The notes: a model not told the origin generated them from the sequence alone. A stretch of DNA of 64,000 nucleotides from an uncultured Thiotrichaceae bacterium (GCA_902727985.1 CACVAY010000141.1:1-64000); one strand, 5' to 3'. Positions 29,217 through 40,877 are shown, numbered from the stretch's first letter. Translations and numbers: made by a program.

Positions 29217-29732
29217 ATGAATAAAACTAACTCAAACAACCGCATATTGGGATGGCGAGAATGGGGAGTTCTACCAGATTTGGCTATCCCAGCTATTAAG
29301 ATGAAAGTAGATACAGGTGCAAAGACTTCTGCCCTCCATGCATTTCACATTGACCGGATACGAAAAAACCGTCAGGACTGGGTTCGTTTTGCCTTACGCC
29401 CATTACAACGAAATCATAAGAAAGTCATAACCTGCGAAACACAGATCTTAGATGAGCGCGTGGTTACTGATTCAGGGGGACACAAAGAATCACGTTATGT
29501 CATATGCTCCAGCTTACAACTAAGTACTGGTTTGCAGTGGGATATCGAACTCACATTAACGGATCGAGACAATATGCGCTTCCGCATGCTTCTCGGTAGA
29601 CAAGCATTACAGGCACAGGATTTTCTGGTGAACCCAACTCTATCCTACTGCTTGGGAAAACCTAATATTAAAACCTTGTATGCCACGGCAGGCGTACATT
29701 CACAGACCCCAGATGACAAGGATCGTTCATGA
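29217..29732 (+). CDS. RimK-associated retropepsin-like ATP-dependent zinc protease family protein (PF05618 type)
   Basis: 171 aa; [40 protein letters not shown]. Confidence 0.88.
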   Translation: MNKTNSNNRILGWREWGVLPDLAIPAIKMKVDTGAKTSALHAFHIDRIRKNRQDWVRFALRPLQRNHKKVITCETQILDERVVTDSGGHKESRYVICSSLQLSTGLQWDIELTLTDRDNMRFRMLLGRQALQAQDFLVNPTLSYCLGKPNIKTLYATAGVHSQTPDDKDRS

Positions 29733-30619
29733 AAATAGCTCTACTCTCCCGCAATAAAGAACTCTACTCAAGCAAACGTCTGATTGAGGCCGCAAAGGAA
29801 AGAGAGCATGACATTATCGTACTGGATGCATTACGTTGTTATATGAATATCGCCACCGATAAGCCCACCATGCATTATCGAGGAGAAGAGGTGCAAGGTG
29901 TCGATGCTATCATTCCGCGTATCGGCGCCTCTGTCAGCTTTTACGGTACAGCCGTCGTTCGACAATTTGAGATGATGAACACCTACTCACTTAATAAGTC
30001 ACTTGGCATTACCCGCTCTCGCGACAAACTACATTGCATGCAACTACTTTCCAGTCGCGGCATTGGGCTACCAGAAACAGGAATTGCTAATCGTCCAGGA
30101 GATGTAAAGGATTTACTGAAAATTGCTGGCGGAACACCTTTGGTGATTAAGCTTTTGGAAGGCACACAAGGTATCGGTGTGGTACTCGCTGAAACCCGCA
30201 AAGCCGCAGAAAGTGTTATTGAGGCATTCATGGGCATTCGTGCCAATTTGCTGGTTCAGGAATATATAAAAGAAGCTGAGGGCTGTGATATTCGCTGTTT
30301 AGTGTTGGGTGGTAAAGTTATTGCTGCCATGGAGCGCAAAGCACCCAAAGGTGAATTTCGTTCAAACCTGCATCGCGGTGGCGCATCAAACTCGGTACGA
30401 CTCTCCGTTCAAGAACGTAATATGGCAATTCGCGCCGCCAAAATTGTTGGCCTCAATTTCGCAGGTGTGGATATTCTACGCTCAGACAATGGCCCAGTCG
30501 TCATAGAAATTAACTCATCTCCAGGCTTAGAAGGTATTGAAAAACAAACCAAGAAAGACATCGCCGGAGAAGTCATCAGCTATATAGAGGAGAATGTTAT
30601 TCCTCGTAAAATAGGATAG
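29729..30619 (+). CDS. rimK: ribosomal protein S6--L-glutamate ligase-like ATP-grasp enzyme
   Basis: 296 aa; [75 protein letters not shown]. Confidence 0.92.
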   Translation: MKIALLSRNKELYSSKRLIEAAKEREHDIIVLDALRCYMNIATDKPTMHYRGEEVQGVDAIIPRIGASVSFYGTAVVRQFEMMNTYSLNKSLGITRSRDKLHCMQLLSSRGIGLPETGIANRPGDVKDLLKIAGGTPLVIKLLEGTQGIGVVLAETRKAAESVIEAFMGIRANLLVQEYIKEAEGCDIRCLVLGGKVIAAMERKAPKGEFRSNLHRGGASNSVRLSVQERNMAIRAAKIVGLNFAGVDILRSDNGPVVIEINSSPGLEGIEKQTKKDIAGEVISYIEENVIPRKIG

Positions 30620-30649
30620 ACTTAGTCAATATTACAAAGAAAAGCAGGG

Positions 30650-31702
30650 TTGGGAATGACGATAGAAATTAACGGTATCGCAATAGCTCCTGGTGAAGAG
30701 GTATTCATCGACCTTCCCCTCCCCCCCCTATATACCCATGAAGCTCTCTCCATGCCAGTGCATGTCATCAATGGCAAACGCGATGGGCCACGTTTATTTG
30801 TCAGCGCTGCTATGCATGGAGATGAAATCAACGGTGTCGATATCATTCGCCGCCTACTGAAGCATGAAGAGCTTAATGCCAACGATATACGCGGCACACT
30901 GATAGCTATCCCCGTCGTAAATGTTTATGGCTTTATTACAAAGTCACGCTATTTGCCTGACCGCCGTGATTTAAATCGATCATTCCCCGGCTCCAGTGCT
31001 GGCTCCATGGCATCACGCCTTGCTCACTTATTCGTCACCGAAATTGCTACACAATGTACCCACGGTATCGATCTACATACTGCTGCAGAAGGTCGTGAAA
31101 ACCTGCCACAAATCCGCGCAGCACTAACCAACAACGAAATAAAAAAAATGGCATGCGCTTTCGGCGCTCCCGTAGTTAAACACAACGCGAGCTTTTTAGA
31201 AGGGTCGATGCGTGAAACCGCTGACAAACTCGGCATTCCGGTTCTACTTTATGAGGCAGGAGAAGCGCTACGTTTTAATGAGCTCTCTATTCGAGCGGGC
31301 GTAGAAGGCGTAATCAATGTTATGCGCGCCATCAACATGCTACCCGATCATGAAACGTGCCTACTCAGCAAACAACCCAGACTCACACACTCCAGCAAAT
31401 GGGAACGCGCCACTCACAGTGGCATCCTGCGTACCATCACACCGCTGGGAGAACGTGTAAGAGAAGGCGATCTGCTAGGTATCATCTCAGACCCATTTGG
31501 CGAAAAAGAAGAACACATACTGTCCAGCACAGAAGGCATCGTTATCGGCAAAAGTACCTTACCCTTAGTCTACGAAGGCGAAGCGCTATATCACATTGCA
31601 CACTTCGACGCGCCCCAAAGCATCGCACAGTCTGTTGAAGACTTTCAGCAACAGCACGACCCTGAACTCTACGAAATTCCCGATGAACCTCCCGTCAAAT
31701 GA
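30650..31702 (+). CDS. succinylglutamate desuccinylase/aspartoacylase family protein
   Basis: 350 aa; AAMHGDEINGVDIIRRL zinc motif, DLNRSFPG, GIDLHTA. Confidence 0.88.
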   Translation: MGMTIEINGIAIAPGEEVFIDLPLPPLYTHEALSMPVHVINGKRDGPRLFVSAAMHGDEINGVDIIRRLLKHEELNANDIRGTLIAIPVVNVYGFITKSRYLPDRRDLNRSFPGSSAGSMASRLAHLFVTEIATQCTHGIDLHTAAEGRENLPQIRAALTNNEIKKMACAFGAPVVKHNASFLEGSMRETADKLGIPVLLYEAGEALRFNELSIRAGVEGVINVMRAINMLPDHETCLLSKQPRLTHSSKWERATHSGILRTITPLGERVREGDLLGIISDPFGEKEEHILSSTEGIVIGKSTLPLVYEGEALYHIAHFDAPQSIAQSVEDFQQQHDPELYEIPDEPPVK

Positions 31703-31792
31703 CTTGTCATTAATACCGCCACTTCTACTACAGTAGAAACCCGCACAGCTCAACAACACGACAAATAAGCAAACCTAGCGACCCTTTTCTGT

Positions 31793-32530
31793 ATGAGCAT
31801 TGAACAATACACCATTGCCGCCATCATTATTTTTGCAGCCTATTTCATTCGTGGTATTGCAGGTTTTGGCTCCGGCCTGGTTGCGATACCCTTTCTAGTA
31901 CTTTTTGCTCCGCTAACATTTGCTGTGTCACTGATTTTGCTTTTAGACTTTGCCGCATCTTTAATCATCGGGGGATTCGACCGTAAAAGAGTTCAGTGGC
32001 AAGAAGTGGCTTGGCTGATTCCCTTTACTATTATTGGTGTTTACACGGGTACAAAATTACTGGTGACAATTCCTCTTGTTCCTTTACTCATCACCCTCGC
32101 AGTATTTATCTTTTTCTTCGCCATTCGAAGCTTGTTCAATATTCATGGAGAGAAAACGATATCCAAATGGTGGTCTATACCTGCTTCATTCATTGGAGGT
32201 ATTGTCGGAGCATTGTTTGGCACAAATGCACCACCCTATGTCATTTATCTTAATCACCGTATTCATGACAAAACACTACTGAGAGCGACATTTTCAGCCC
32301 TCTTTGTAATGGATGGAATTATCCGGATTGGGATTTTTTTCTTGGCGGGGTTGTTACTTTCTCAAACCATTTGGTGGAGTGCGCTGGGCGCAATACCGGT
32401 GATGCTAGCCGCCTTGTATGTGGGTGGTAATTTCCACACAGGATTAACTCAGGTACAAATAACGCGGATCATTGGGGTCTTACTTTTACTATCCAGCATA
32501 TCGCTGTTGATTAAGGCGATAAATACCTAA
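31793..32530 (+). CDS. TauE/SafE-family anion permease
   Basis: 245 aa multi-TM protein; GIAGFGSGLVAIPFLVLFAPL, GGIVGALFGTNAPPYVIYL. Confidence 0.85.
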   Translation: MSIEQYTIAAIIIFAAYFIRGIAGFGSGLVAIPFLVLFAPLTFAVSLILLLDFAASLIIGGFDRKRVQWQEVAWLIPFTIIGVYTGTKLLVTIPLVPLLITLAVFIFFFAIRSLFNIHGEKTISKWWSIPASFIGGIVGALFGTNAPPYVIYLNHRIHDKTLLRATFSALFVMDGIIRIGIFFLAGLLLSQTIWWSALGAIPVMLAALYVGGNFHTGLTQVQITRIIGVLLLLSSISLLIKAINT

Positions 32531-32631
32531 AAATCACCTCCAAAAAGTCTAGAAGTGATCTTTAGAAAACAGATTAAAAACGATAATCAGCTTTCCGACA
32601 AGCTTGTAAGGGCTTTTTCCAGCCCCCACAG

Positions 32632-34248
32632 CTATGAATCTGCTTGCGGATTTCTTGCTCGGCGTCTACGACGCGGCGGCTTATTACCGCCGACGGCAGG
32701 TTTTGCTCCACCTTGGTTTGCCGGTTTCTTTTTCTTGAAATGCTTTTTCTTTGGAATCGCGTCTCCTTCAACTTTATCTTTTGTCCAAGGATTAGTCCCA
32801 GCTGTTTGTGTTGATTGCAAGTTCCCACTTGCGACAGCCGGTTCACGTCTGCGCTGATGAGGGCTTTGCGATGAACTCTGCTGCGGCTTTTTACGAGGAG
32901 CTTTAGAAGAGTGTTGTTCGTTTCCACGATGCTCTGTATCTGCTTTTCGTCGACGTGAACGGGCTGGCTTATTCTCTCCACCACCATGATCAACATCTGA
33001 CTTTCTACGTCGAGAACGCGTTGTTTGTTCGGCATTATCCCGGTTTCTACCTTTATCCTTCTTCTTCGGACGCTTTGCCTTAACAGGACGCAATTCTTTT
33101 GAAGGTCGCACCTTAGTCTTTGGTTCAAAACCTTCTATTTCACGACGTTCCAAATGTTTCTGAATCAAACGTTCAATATCGAACAAAAGCTTATCTTCTT
33201 CTGCACTGACCAAAGATACGGCATGCCCTGCTTTCCCAGCACGACCTGTGCGCCCAATACGATGCACATAATCCTCAGGAACATTCGGTAAATCGAAATT
33301 CACTACCTGTGGTAATTCATTGATATCGATACCACGCGCGGCAATATCAGTGGCGACAAGAATCCGTGTCTGACCCGCTTTGAAATTAGCTAAAGCTTTA
33401 GTACGCGCGCCCTGACTTTTATTACCATGAATAGCTGCCGCACTAATATCGTTCTTTTCAAGCTGAGCTGTTAAACGGTTCGCACCATGTTTGGTACGAC
33501 AGAAAACCAACACCTGCTTCCACTCATTCTCATTGATCAACTCAATAAGCAAGCCTGTTTTACGCGACTTATCGACGGTGTATACCAACTGTTCAACGCG
33601 TTTCGCTGTTGAATTCTTTGGGGTTACAGAAATTTCTACCGGGTCGTTCACCAAACCTTTGGCTAAACGACGAATCTCATCAGAAAAAGTTGCCGAGAAT
33701 AATAGATTCTGACGATTCTTCGGCAATGCCGCGAGAACCTTTTTGATGTCATGAATAAAGCCCATGTCCAACATACGATCGGCTTCATCCAGCACTAAAA
33801 TTTCTAGCTGGTCGAAACGCACAGCATTTTGCTGGTAGAGGTCTAACAAACGCCCGGGTGTTGCCACCAGAATATCCATGCCACGACGTAAACGCATCAT
33901 CTGCGGATTGATTTTCACACCACCAAAAACGACAGTCGAAGAAAGACGAAGACCTTTGCCATAGGCTTTTACATTATCATCAATCTGCGCGGCAAGTTCG
34001 CGCGTTGGTGTCAGGATTAAAGTACGAACCTGATTATTTTTAGGCTTAGACCCTTTGGAAAGTAGCTCCAAAATAGGCAATGTGAAACCTGCTGTTTTCC
34101 CCGTTCCAGTTTGTGCCGCAGCCATCATGTCTCTGCCAGAGAGTACAATCGGAATCGCTTTTTCTTGAATCGGGGAAGGTGCTGTATAACCTTTTTCCGT
34201 CACTGCTTTTAAAATAGGAGCAGATAGGCCTAGTTCATCAAAATTCAT
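32632..34248 (-). CDS. rhlE: DEAD-box RNA helicase, RhlE type
   Basis: 538 aa; [53 protein letters not shown]; basic C-terminal tail. Confidence 0.92.
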   Translation of the reverse strand: MNFDELGLSAPILKAVTEKGYTAPSPIQEKAIPIVLSGRDMMAAAQTGTGKTAGFTLPILELLSKGSKPKNNQVRTLILTPTRELAAQIDDNVKAYGKGLRLSSTVVFGGVKINPQMMRLRRGMDILVATPGRLLDLYQQNAVRFDQLEILVLDEADRMLDMGFIHDIKKVLAALPKNRQNLLFSATFSDEIRRLAKGLVNDPVEISVTPKNSTAKRVEQLVYTVDKSRKTGLLIELINENEWKQVLVFCRTKHGANRLTAQLEKNDISAAAIHGNKSQGARTKALANFKAGQTRILVATDIAARGIDINELPQVVNFDLPNVPEDYVHRIGRTGRAGKAGHAVSLVSAEEDKLLFDIERLIQKHLERREIEGFEPKTKVRPSKELRPVKAKRPKKKDKGRNRDNAEQTTRSRRRKSDVDHGGGENKPARSRRRKADTEHRGNEQHSSKAPRKKPQQSSSQSPHQRRREPAVASGNLQSTQTAGTNPWTKDKVEGDAIPKKKHFKKKKPANQGGAKPAVGGNKPPRRRRRARNPQADS

Positions 34249-34676
34249 TTATTTATCTCAATAGATACTGCAGCGCCATGAGATATTTTCAATAAAATAC
34301 TCGATGGAACAACATATATTCTTTAGATGTAACCAGCAGATTGCTTAGAGGTGATTCAAACAGCAAAATGAAGACCCACGCGCTTTAAGCACTTTGGTCT
34401 TTTCATATCACTTTTGAGTCAATTCGAGAACCAGCTGAATGGTTACAAAGGGGATGTCAAAACTAGCGCCGAGTTTCAACATCATATTTTTCCGCGAAAA
34501 GTGGAGGCTTCGATGAAAGCAAGTTCGCGGGGCGCAGATGCGTAGAACGCATCGTCTTATTTAATTCTTAACTTCGTTATCTTTTACCAGGGACGTGTTA
34601 CGTTATTTATAGAACACAATCACAAAGCCTTGTTTGCATTGTTTCTGCTGTAGTACGACTGAAGTAGCGATTCCGC

Positions 34677-36179
34677 TTATTCTGTTGGCCTCATATGTGG
34701 AAATAAAATCACGTCACGTATGGATGGCTTATCGGTTAGCAACATGACTAAACGATCAATACCGATACCTTGTCCCGCAGTTGGTGGCAAACCATATTCC
34801 AATGCACGAACATAATCATGATCATAGTGCATAGCTTCATCATCGCCTGCATCTTTCTCATCAACCTGCTTTTGGAAACGCTCTGCTTGGTCTTCTGCAT
34901 CATTAAGCTCTGAGAAACCGTTACCGATTTCACGACCACCAATGAATAGCTCAAAACGATCTGTCACAAAAGGATTTTCATCATTACGGCGAGCAAGCGG
35001 AGAGACTTCAGCAGGATAGGCTGTAATGAATGTGGGGTTCATTAAGCGATGTTCAACTGTTTTCTCAAAAATTTCGATCTGAACCTTACCTAAGCCCCAA
35101 TAATTTTCAGTAGGAATACCTAAGCGTTTCGCAATTGCCAGCGCCTGATCCATATCATCCAATTCAGCATCGGTAATATCATCATTAAAGTGTAAAATAG
35201 ACTCTTTCACTGTCATGCGCTGGAAGGGAGCTGCAAAATCAAACTCTTCACCCTGATACGGAATCGTTGTGCTACCTACAACATCACGCGCCAAGCCTTT
35301 GAACATTTCTTCGGTCATATCCATTAAATCATGATACGTCGCATACGCCTGGTACCATTCAATCATGGTGAATTCAGGGTTATGGCGAGTTGATAGACCT
35401 TCGTTGCGGAAATTACGGTTAATCTCAAAGACACGATCAAAGCCACCGACAACTAAACGCTTCAAATACAACTCAGGAGCGATACGCATGTACATTTCCA
35501 TGTCGAGCGCATTGTGATGTGTCACAAATGGACGTGCCGTTGCTCCACCAGGAATGGTTTGCAGCATCGGCGTTTCTACTTCGAGGTAGTCACGTTGTAA
35601 AAAGAAGTTACGAATGTACGTCACGATCATCGAACGCATCATAAATACCTGACGGGTATCATCGTTCATGATCAAATCAAGATAACGCTGACGATAGCGC
35701 TGCTCGTGATCCGTCAAACCGTGGAATTTTTCAGGAAGCGGACGTAAAGATTTCGTTAACAGCTTAATGCTATCAACACGAATCGACAACTCACCGGTTT
35801 TGGTTTTGAACAATTCCCCTTCTGCACCGATGATATCGCCAGTATCCCAGGTTTTGAAATCAGCGTAAACGCCCTCTTCCAAACGTTGACCTTGAACAAA
35901 TAACTGAATACGTCCTGTCGTATCAGAAATCGTCACAAAACTCGCTTTACCCATGATGCGCTTAAGCATGATTCGACCACCGATAGTGACGCGAACGACA
36001 TTCTCATCAAACCAAGGTTTATCATATTCATCGTATTCAAAATGCAACGGCGCGGCATAATTATCGCGTTTAAAATCGTTAGGAAAAGCAATACCTTTGC
36101 TACGAATATCAGCCAATTTCTCACGACGTTGTGTGATAAGTTGATTCTCGTCCTGCTGGCTTGTTTCTTGTTCGCTCAT
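34677..36179 (-). CDS. lysS: lysyl-tRNA synthetase, class II
   Basis: 500 aa; [53 protein letters not shown]. Confidence 0.97.
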   Translation of the reverse strand: MSEQETSQQDENQLITQRREKLADIRSKGIAFPNDFKRDNYAAPLHFEYDEYDKPWFDENVVRVTIGGRIMLKRIMGKASFVTISDTTGRIQLFVQGQRLEEGVYADFKTWDTGDIIGAEGELFKTKTGELSIRVDSIKLLTKSLRPLPEKFHGLTDHEQRYRQRYLDLIMNDDTRQVFMMRSMIVTYIRNFFLQRDYLEVETPMLQTIPGGATARPFVTHHNALDMEMYMRIAPELYLKRLVVGGFDRVFEINRNFRNEGLSTRHNPEFTMIEWYQAYATYHDLMDMTEEMFKGLARDVVGSTTIPYQGEEFDFAAPFQRMTVKESILHFNDDITDAELDDMDQALAIAKRLGIPTENYWGLGKVQIEIFEKTVEHRLMNPTFITAYPAEVSPLARRNDENPFVTDRFELFIGGREIGNGFSELNDAEDQAERFQKQVDEKDAGDDEAMHYDHDYVRALEYGLPPTAGQGIGIDRLVMLLTDKPSIRDVILFPHMRPTE

Positions 36180-36188
36180 TCTAATATC

Positions 36189-37284
36189 CTATAGCCCGCT
36201 CTTGAGGCTGGCTTCAATAAATTGATCTAAAGCACCATCAAGTACTGCTTGTGTATTACCAGTTTCGACACCGGTGCGTAGATCTTTAATACGTGATTGA
36301 TCCAAAACATAAGATCGAATTTGACTACCCCAGCCAATATCAGACTTCGTATCTTCGAGTGCCTGTTGCTGTTCATTTTTCTTAGACATTTCCAGCTCAT
36401 ACAACTTAGCTTTGAGCTGTTTCATCGCGGTATCTTTATTCGCATGTTGCGAACGACCATTCTGACATTGAACAACTGTATTAGTGGGGAGATGCGTAAT
36501 ACGCACCGCAGATTCCGTTTTATTAACATGCTGACCACCGGCACCCGAAGCGCGATACACATCAATACGTAAATCTGCAGGATTGATATCAATTTCGATA
36601 TCATCATCAATTTCAGGCGCTGCAAACACCGCAGAAAAGGATGTATGACGACGATTACTCGAATCAAAAGGAGACTTTCTTACTAAACGATGCACGCCCG
36701 TTTCTGTACGCAACCAGCCAAAAGCATATTCGCCTTGAAAACTAATTGTAGCACTCTTGATACCTGCTACATCACCGGCTGAGGCTTCGATAAGCTCAGT
36801 TTTAAAGCCCTTCTGCTCACCCCAGCGTAAGTACATACGCAAGATCATTTCTGACCAATCTTGTGCTTCCGTACCACCAGACCCTGATTGAATATCAAGG
36901 AAGGCATTGTTCGCATCCATTTCACCTGAGAACATGCGCTGAAATTCGAGTTTCTCTACATCTTTTGTGGCGCTGTCCAGATCATCAACCACGGCATCAA
37001 CAGTATCTTGATCATCTTCCATTTCCGCCATTTCCAAGAGCTCTCTAGCATCTACTAATGCATCATCAAGCTTCTCGATAGTATAAACGACGTTCTCTAA
37101 TTGCGACTTCTGTTTACCCAGCTTTTGGGCATTTTCAGGATTATCCCAAATTTTAGGGTCTTCCAACTCACGATTGACTTCTTCTAGCTGTTCTTTCTTG
37201 TCAGCAAAGTCAAAGATACCCCCTAAGCGCATCAATACGCGAGGTCAGGTCATCAATAGTCGTGTAAATTGGATTAAGTTCCAT
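36189..37284 (-). CDS. prfB: peptide chain release factor 2 with programmed +1 frameshift
   Basis: Main ORF 36189-37235 ([16 protein letters not shown]); zero frame begins ATG 37284, 24 codons then AGG GGG TAT CTT TGA C. Confidence 0.95.
37209..37224 (-). promoter_or_regulatory. RF2 recoding site (AGGGGG SD-like + CUU UGA C)
   Basis: Minus strand AGGGGGTATCTTTGAC read directly. Confidence 0.95.
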
Positions 37285-37582
37285 AGGAATCAAGGCGTTC
37301 TGTGCGTGGATTGCGTGAAGAAAATACGTATTAAATTCACAAAAAAAAGAGTTGGCGGATAGTACCTAGTTTAGTCACATACTGCAACCTCTATAGAGCT
37401 TGCTCCAACGGCGTATTCACATTATCAGATGATCCGTCAAAAATGTAGACCCCTTTTCCATCAAATAGGCATGTCAAACCTTATGCCAAAGTTGTTGGCT
37501 GCCTCTTTTTGAGTGTATTCTCTCTCAGCAGCAATGCTGAAAGTAGCTTCTTTGAACTTAATAACGACACAAAATCATAAGA

Positions 37583-38704
37583 ATGAAACACTTGATTATC
37601 GATATCTCTTCACATGGGCTTGGTCATCTAGCCCAAACAGCACTGGTCATTAATTCTCTAGACACAAACAAGATAAGACTGACCGTCCGCACCAAGATAT
37701 CCGAAGAGATTTTAAAAGAACGTATTCAGCATCCTTTTGATCTTATTCCTTATCAACAAGATATAGGAATGATCATGCATGATGCTTTGCAGGTTGATGC
37801 TAAAGCTACCATGAAATGGTATCAAGATTTCCATGCGACTTATACCTTACGTAAAAAACAAGCTGCTAGAGATTTAGAGACCTTAAAACCCGACTTGGTA
37901 TTTGCGGACATTCCCTACTTGAGCCTTGATGCTTGCTCATTGATTGATGTCCCATCCATTGCACTGTGTTCTTTAAACTGGGCTGATATTTTTCAAGCAT
38001 ACTGTGGACATTTCAATGGAGCGGCGATAATCCATGACGATATAGTCAATGCTTATTCCAAAGCTCAGTACTTCTTGCAGGCCACGCCTTCAATGCCGAT
38101 GGATAATTTATCTAATCTCCACGCTATTTCCCCGATTGCACAGAAAGGGGAAAAGCAAACGACTAAACTACGAAACTGTGTCCAAAAGCCGGATACAACA
38201 CGTTTTATACTGGTCGCTCTGGGAGGCATCGGCATGCAGTACCCATTAGAAAGCTGGCCACAAATCGATGATGTCAGCTGGATCTTTGATGATGCGGCTT
38301 TATATCTGCAACGAGAGGACTTTATCGCTAAATCTCTTATTGATTTATCCTATACTGACCTGCTTGCATCTTGTGATGTGATTCTGACAAAGACGGGCTA
38401 TGGCACTCAGACCGAAGCGGTTGTTAACCGAATTCCAACATTATGCGTGGCTCGCGGGGATTGGCCTGAAGAGCCTTATTTATTTGAATGGCATCAACGA
38501 CATGGCATTGTTGATTTTCTTCATTGGCAAAACATCGGAACCCAAAACTTCCGTACTCAGATCGAATGCATGCTTGAACAGGACTGGAATCAGAAAACGC
38601 TCAACCCAACAGGCGCAGGAGAAGCTGCTGCCATTATCCATGACTTACTCTACCCATTACATCCATCGCGTCAATCGCTTCCAAATCAAGAATTAGCACC
38701 TTGA
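37583..38704 (+). CDS. glycosyltransferase-like protein (GT-B fold, MurG-like)
   Basis: 373 aa; DISSHGLGHLAQTALVINSL N-terminus, LTKTGYGTQTEAVVNRIPTLCV acceptor/nucleotide-sugar type motif. Confidence 0.6.
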   Translation: MKHLIIDISSHGLGHLAQTALVINSLDTNKIRLTVRTKISEEILKERIQHPFDLIPYQQDIGMIMHDALQVDAKATMKWYQDFHATYTLRKKQAARDLETLKPDLVFADIPYLSLDACSLIDVPSIALCSLNWADIFQAYCGHFNGAAIIHDDIVNAYSKAQYFLQATPSMPMDNLSNLHAISPIAQKGEKQTTKLRNCVQKPDTTRFILVALGGIGMQYPLESWPQIDDVSWIFDDAALYLQREDFIAKSLIDLSYTDLLASCDVILTKTGYGTQTEAVVNRIPTLCVARGDWPEEPYLFEWHQRHGIVDFLHWQNIGTQNFRTQIECMLEQDWNQKTLNPTGAGEAAAIIHDLLYPLHPSRQSLPNQELAP

Positions 38705-38815
38705 ACTGAGGCTTTGCAGCACCCGCATTCGAGAAATACAGATCACCATCATAAAGAAATAGCGCCTCAGATTTATCAGCGCTAAATGCTCACGACAAAA
38801 TGGAAAAAACCAGGT

Positions 38816-39895
38816 TTACAGCTTTCCCTTCAAGGCTTTAATATCATTATCATCAAGCACATCATATTTCGCTTTTAGAATCGCCTTGAGTTCTGTCTGC
38901 CACGTTTCTTTTGGCATACGAAACGTTACTTCTTTCGCTGTAATATCCCGCACTAGACGATTTTTAATATCCTTAAGCTGATCATCAAATAATTCGGTAC
39001 GTGAAGCCAAGGCATCAAGTTTGTCAAACACTTTCGAATGATGCCCCTGCCCTAACAAACTTTCACCACCATAATCCCAAGTCTGTTCAATCCACACTGG
39101 AAAAAATCGCTCTTTTCCATCAGGAAACAAGGTAAAACTCAAATCCATGAATACATCATCTTCATCACCTTTGGTCTGCATCGCTTTTTGTTTGAAGGCA
39201 TTAAAGTCTGCAAATAAATAGTAACGCGTCCCTTCTGCGACAACGGCGTGCCAATAGCCAGGCATGAGCCTGTCTAGCCAGCTCATATCGGCAGGTGGCT
39301 GCACATCTGCTTTCGCTTTTTCTTCAAGGAGTTGCACCACTTTTTGACGAAGTTGTTGCCCAAATGCGAAAACCTTAGCTAATTCTTCACTAGTGCCTGC
39401 ATTCACATAGCTCTTCTGATAATTCCGAATTTCACTCGCTAGCGATGCACCAAAAAAGGAATCCCTACGGATATTGAGAAGCTGTTGATTGAGCGCTTTA
39501 TCTTGAGGGGATTCACCAAAGGTTGCCACTGTAGCCGCATATACCCAACCTTTCACACCATCTTTGGTATTTACATAGAGCCAAGGGTCGTTATAACGAA
39601 CACCACGCAATTTTACCGGAGAGGTTGTTTCACTGATTTGCTCAAGCCAAGTGATGTTTTCATCCTTAGCGAGCTTGGAGATTACCTCACTATTCATACT
39701 TGGCTCAGCACGCATATTTACAGTATTGAGAATAACTTTTATATCAATCGAACCACTTTGTACTGCTTCAACAGGTTTCGCAACCGTTATTCTTGGTGCC
39801 TCTTCTTCATCTTTGCTACAACTCGATGTGAATACCAGCAATAGCATTAAAAGAGGTACAAATATCCATTTTGTATCGAAATTATGACCAGTCAT
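38816..39895 (-). CDS. lipoprotein with SH3-like domain, function unknown
   Basis: Lipobox VFTSSC; SH3 segment ILNTVNMRAEPSMNSEVISKL...GWVYAATV. Confidence 0.7.
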   Translation of the reverse strand: MTGHNFDTKWIFVPLLMLLLVFTSSCSKDEEEAPRITVAKPVEAVQSGSIDIKVILNTVNMRAEPSMNSEVISKLAKDENITWLEQISETTSPVKLRGVRYNDPWLYVNTKDGVKGWVYAATVATFGESPQDKALNQQLLNIRRDSFFGASLASEIRNYQKSYVNAGTSEELAKVFAFGQQLRQKVVQLLEEKAKADVQPPADMSWLDRLMPGYWHAVVAEGTRYYLFADFNAFKQKAMQTKGDEDDVFMDLSFTLFPDGKERFFPVWIEQTWDYGGESLLGQGHHSKVFDKLDALASRTELFDDQLKDIKNRLVRDITAKEVTFRMPKETWQTELKAILKAKYDVLDDNDIKALKGKL

Positions 39896-39998
39896 TCGTA
39901 ATCCTTGTGTACGACAGAGAGAAACTAGTCCGAATTATAGAACGTAAAATTTATTATGCGGAGTAAATAAACTAATTAATGAAGTTGTTTATCTATTT

Positions 39999-40868
39999 TT
40001 ATCTTGCCAAAAGCCAATCTGGCGAATTTTTAACCGCAAAAATCAGTAATTCATCAACAGAACCCCATGATTCATCCTTCCCTATATCAAAAGCTAAAAA
40101 CCGTAGCACTTGTTCTAAATTGGCTATTTCTTTACCTTTCTCTAATCCCGGTGCATGGGTTTGTTTACTGAGTTTTTGCCCTTGATCATTCATCATCAAA
40201 GGAAGGTGAAAATACTCAGGGGTTTCATAACCAAGCAGTTGCTGCAAATGGATTTGTCGCGGGGTGTTACCGAGCAAATCTGCACCACGTACCACCTCCG
40301 TAATCCCTTGCCCGTGATCATCTACAACCACCGCCAATTGGTAAGCAATATAACCATCAGAACGTTTGACAATAAAATCACCCAGTGCTGATTCCAGCCG
40401 CTGACATAATTCCCCACAAGTAAGATCATTAAAACAAAGGGGATCATTATGGGTACGCACTCGTATGGAGGGAGCCTTTGTCGCCTCAGCACCATTTCGA
40501 CAATGCCCAGGATAGATCATCCCAAACTCACCGCGTTCGGCAGTCGCTATCAAAAACTTGCGACTGCAATAACACGGGTAAACCAAATCTTGATCTTTTA
40601 ATGCATCCAATGCCGCCTCATAGTAGCTTTGGCGCTGGCTTTGGAACTCAACGTCACCATCCCAGTGCAAACCATGCCGTTCTAAATCCTGTAAAATAGA
40701 CACTTTCGCCTCAGATTCTTCACGTAATGGATCAAGATCCTCCATACGCACCAGCCATTGCCCATTGCGATTTTTCGCACGTACATAGCTACCTACAGCA
40801 GCAACCAGCGACCCCAAATGCAAATGCCCTGTGGGAGAAGGAGCGAAACGGCCAATGTAATCAACCAT
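39999..40868 (-). CDS. gluQ: glutamyl-Q tRNA(Asp) synthetase
   Basis: 289 aa; GRFAPSPTGHLHLGSLVAAVGSY, CYCSRKFL, QKLSKQTHAPGL; truncated GluRS-like architecture. Confidence 0.93.
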   Translation of the reverse strand: MVDYIGRFAPSPTGHLHLGSLVAAVGSYVRAKNRNGQWLVRMEDLDPLREESEAKVSILQDLERHGLHWDGDVEFQSQRQSYYEAALDALKDQDLVYPCYCSRKFLIATAERGEFGMIYPGHCRNGAEATKAPSIRVRTHNDPLCFNDLTCGELCQRLESALGDFIVKRSDGYIAYQLAVVVDDHGQGITEVVRGADLLGNTPRQIHLQQLLGYETPEYFHLPLMMNDQGQKLSKQTHAPGLEKGKEIANLEQVLRFLAFDIGKDESWGSVDELLIFAVKNSPDWLLAR

Positions 40869-40877
40869 ACGCTTATA

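Noticed and set aside
32574-33128. 184-aa ORF in another frame of the rhlE 3' region
   Set aside because: By-product of the basic, low-complexity RhlE tail; no independent motif or start signal.
38710-38780. CTGAGGC...GCCTCAG inverted repeat downstream of the glycosyltransferase
   Set aside because: Only 7 bp with a ~50-nt loop and no U-tract; not convincing as terminator or regulatory site.
39485-39844. 119-aa ORF antisense to the SH3 lipoprotein gene
   Set aside because: No start context or recognisable domain; sense ORF has lipobox and SH3 motif.
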